64,000 bases of DNA from Nitrospirillum amazonense. Lineage in GTDB: Bacteria; Pseudomonadota; Alphaproteobacteria; Azospirillales; Azospirillaceae. Positions 62,414 to 64,000 of this stretch are shown in pieces. Under the pieces are notes generated by a model. It did not search any database. It was given only the letters and a program-made list of their open reading frames with translations, and was not told the origin of the DNA. A program made the translations under genes and the position numbers. The stretch's first letter is position 1; the number at the start of each line of letters is the position of its first letter. The stretch spans positions 558,001-622,000 of the forward strand of contig NZ_VITV01000003.1 of the NCBI RefSeq assembly GCF_007828035.1. Reading direction: 5' to 3'.

Positions 62414-62751
62414 TGACCATGGACAGCGTTGGTATCGAAAGCCGCTGGGTCGAGGTGGGTGCGGTGGACGACATCCCCCGCCAGGGTGCCCGTGTGGTCG
62501 CCACCCCCCGGGGCGACGTCGCCGTCTTCCGCACCCTGGACAACACCGTCTTCGCCGTGGATGACCGCTGCCCGCACAAGGGCGGCCCCCTGTCGCAAGG
62601 CACCGTGCACGGCCATGCCGTCACCTGCCCCCTGCACAACTGGGTGATCGACCTGGAGACGGGCGAGGCCTGCGCCCCGGATGAGGGCTGCGTCACCCGC
62701 ATCCCCGTGCGGGTGCAGGACGGCCGTATCCTGCTGGCCATGGTGGCGTGA
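62413..62751 (+). CDS. nirD: Assimilatory nitrite reductase small subunit
   Basis: A 112-residue Rieske-like subunit of NirBD. CPHKGGPLSQG and CPLHNWVIDLETG give the Cys-His pairs of a Rieske cluster, which many NirD proteins retain. The ATG at 62413 overlaps the nirB stop (TGATG), and the stop overlaps the next ATG at 62751, so nirB, nirD and nasA are tightly coupled. Confidence 0.95.
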   Translation: MTMDSVGIESRWVEVGAVDDIPRQGARVVATPRGDVAVFRTLDNTVFAVDDRCPHKGGPLSQGTVHGHAVTCPLHNWVIDLETGEACAPDEGCVTRIPVRVQDGRILLAMVA

Positions 62752-64000
62752 TGCCGGAGGGGATGGCACGGGACGCTGAAGCCGGTGCCCTCACCGGCAC
62801 CGTCCGCTCCACCTGCCCCTATTGTGGCGTGGGCTGCGGCGTCGTCGCCCAGGCCGACGGCCAGGTTGTGGGGGACACCGACCACCCGGCCAACCGGGGC
62901 CGCCTCTGCTCCAAGGGGTCCGCGCTGGCGGAAACGCTGAGGGATGGGGAGCGGCTGACCCGCCCCCTGATCGACGGGCGGGCGGCGGACTGGACCCAGG
63001 CCCTGGACCTGGTGGCGAACCGTTTCAGGGCTACGATCGCCGAGCATGGGCCAGACAGCGTCGCCTTCTACGTCAGCGGCCAATGCCTGACGGAGGATTA
63101 TTACGTCGCCAACAAGCTGATGAAGGGCTTCATCGGCAGCGGCAACATCGACACCAATTCCCGGCTGTGCATGGCCTCCTCCGTCGCCGGCCACACCCGC
63201 GCCTTCGGCGCCGACGTGGTGCCCGGAACGTACGAGGATCTGGAACTGGCGGACCTGGTGGTGCTGGTGGGCAGCAATTCCGCCTGGTGCCACCCGGTGC
63301 TGCACCAGCGACTGCTGGCCGCCAAGGCCAAGCGGCCGCTGCGCATCGTGGCGATCGACCCGCGCCGCACGGCGACGTGTGAGGATGCCGACCTGCATCT
63401 GGCCGTGCGCCCCGGCGCCGACGTCGCCCTGTTCAATGGCCTGCTGGCCCATCTGGCCGACCAGGATGTGCTGGACCACACCTGGATGGCGGCGCATGCG
63501 GAGGGGTTCGAGCCCGCCCTTGCCGCCGCCCGGCAGACGGCCGGCCAGACCGCGGCCCTCACCGGCCTGGACCCGGTGGACCTGGCCCGCTTCTACCACT
63601 GGTTCGCGTCCACCCCACGGGTCGTCACCGTCTATTCCCAGGGGGTGAACCAGTCCTCCGTGGGCACCGACAAGGTCAACGCCATCATCAATTGCCATTT
63701 GGCGACGGGGCGCATCGGCAAGCCCGGCTGCGGCCCCTTCTCCATCACCGGGCAACCCAACGCCATGGGCGGGCGCGAGGTGGGCGGCTTGGCCAACCAG
63801 CTGGCCGCCCACATGCGCTTCGACCAGCCAGAGTCCCTCGACCGCGTCCGCCGCTTCTGGCGGGCGCCCAACCTGGCGACCAAGCCGGGACTGAAAGCCG
63901 TGGAGATGTTCGACGCCGTGCTGGACGGCCGCATCAAGGCCCTGTGGATCATCGCCACCAACCCCGCCGACAGCCTGCCCCGGGCCGATAGGGTGCGCGA
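62751..64000 (+). CDS. nasA: Assimilatory nitrate reductase catalytic subunit (5' part)
   Basis: The molybdenum enzyme reducing nitrate to nitrite in the cytoplasm. About 416 codons are present before the window ends without a stop. The N-terminal [4Fe-4S] motif CPYCGVGCGV with LCSKG is complete; the molybdopterin fold follows (FYVSGQCLTEDYYVANKLMK, NSRLCMASSVAGHTRAFGAD with the active-site region, VYSQGVNQSSVGTDKVNAI, GQPNAMGGREVGG). No Tat signal, as expected for an assimilatory enzyme. It overlaps nirD. Confidence 0.96.
   Translation, partial: MPEGMARDAEAGALTGTVRSTCPYCGVGCGVVAQADGQVVGDTDHPANRGRLCSKGSALAETLRDGERLTRPLIDGRAADWTQALDLVANRFRATIAEHGPDSVAFYVSGQCLTEDYYVANKLMKGFIGSGNIDTNSRLCMASSVAGHTRAFGADVVPGTYEDLELADLVVLVGSNSAWCHPVLHQRLLAAKAKRPLRIVAIDPRRTATCEDADLHLAVRPGADVALFNGLLAHLADQDVLDHTWMAAHAEGFEPALAAARQTAGQTAALTGLDPVDLARFYHWFASTPRVVTVYSQGVNQSSVGTDKVNAIINCHLATGRIGKPGCGPFSITGQPNAMGGREVGGLANQLAAHMRFDQPESLDRVRRFWRAPNLATKPGLKAVEMFDAVLDGRIKALWIIATNPADSLPRADRVR

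Noticed and set aside
1-64000. Insertion sequences, integrases, prophage, attachment sites, CRISPR arrays, tRNA genes
   Set aside because: No transposase or integrase motif, no regular short repeat array and no cloverleaf-like sequence was seen on reading. The tandem polymerase genes are a gene duplication, not a mobile element.

Overview
The window is GC-rich and densely coded, with no rRNA, tRNA, CRISPR array or insertion sequence that I could see. The gene content suggests an alphaproteobacterium of the Rhodospirillales/Azospirillaceae type: a RegB/RegA redox pair, a cyo oxidase, NasS/NasT nitrate control, a sigma-54 promoter, Tat-exported enzymes and a large exopolysaccharide locus. The genus is an inference. 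Few genes have canonical U-tract terminators; several gene ends carry GC-rich hairpins without one.

Layout. (1) 1-5552: the 3' end of cyoA, then cyoBCD (cytochrome bo3 quinol oxidase), followed by regB and regA, the redox-sensing two-component system. (2) 5616-16215: accessory metabolism and regulators: two short-chain dehydrogenases, a 976-residue ATPase/TPR transcription regulator, a LysR regulator divergent from a pirin, Dps, a Tat-exported chloroperoxidase-like hydrolase, a MmyB-type XRE regulator, and a Tat-exported parallel beta-helix protein. (3) 16950-47575: an exopolysaccharide locus. A lipoprotein, a response regulator and a histidine kinase overlap each other. They are followed by a sulfatase, manC, an outer-membrane beta-barrel, a Wza/GumB-type export protein, a Wzc/GumC-type tyrosine autokinase, glycosyltransferases, a WcaJ/GumD-type initiating transferase and two tandem Wzy/ligase-like paralogues on the plus strand. 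A glycosyltransferase, gmd, fcl, a Wzx-type flippase and an FkbM methyltransferase follow on the minus strand, then another glycosyltransferase and galE on the plus strand. Together these specify a Wzx/Wzy-type polymer probably containing fucose and galactose. (4) 37183-38700: an AT-richer pair with its own promoter, a HEXXH metallopeptidase-like protein and a small membrane protein, lies where the two halves of the polysaccharide locus converge. (5) 47586-53661: aromatic amino acid catabolism: aminotransferase plus Rieske protein, a divergent Lrp regulator, then hmgA-fahA-SDR-phhB. The SDR resembles eukaryotic quinonoid dihydropteridine reductase. (6) 53754-64000: nitrate assimilation: nasT-nasS, a pair of DUF1842-like genes, a PP2C/Ser-Thr kinase fusion, then a nitrate transporter, nirB, nirD and the 5' part of nasA.

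The strongest regulatory readings are as follows. A -24/-12 sigma-54 promoter at 58384 is followed by two hairpins with identical AACGGC hexaloops, the ANTAR antiterminator architecture expected for NasT. A perfect inverted repeat overlaps the hmgA promoter. The most unusual region is the mosaic metallopeptidase/membrane-protein pair, which has the organisation of a toxin-immunity cassette, although its function is unproven.
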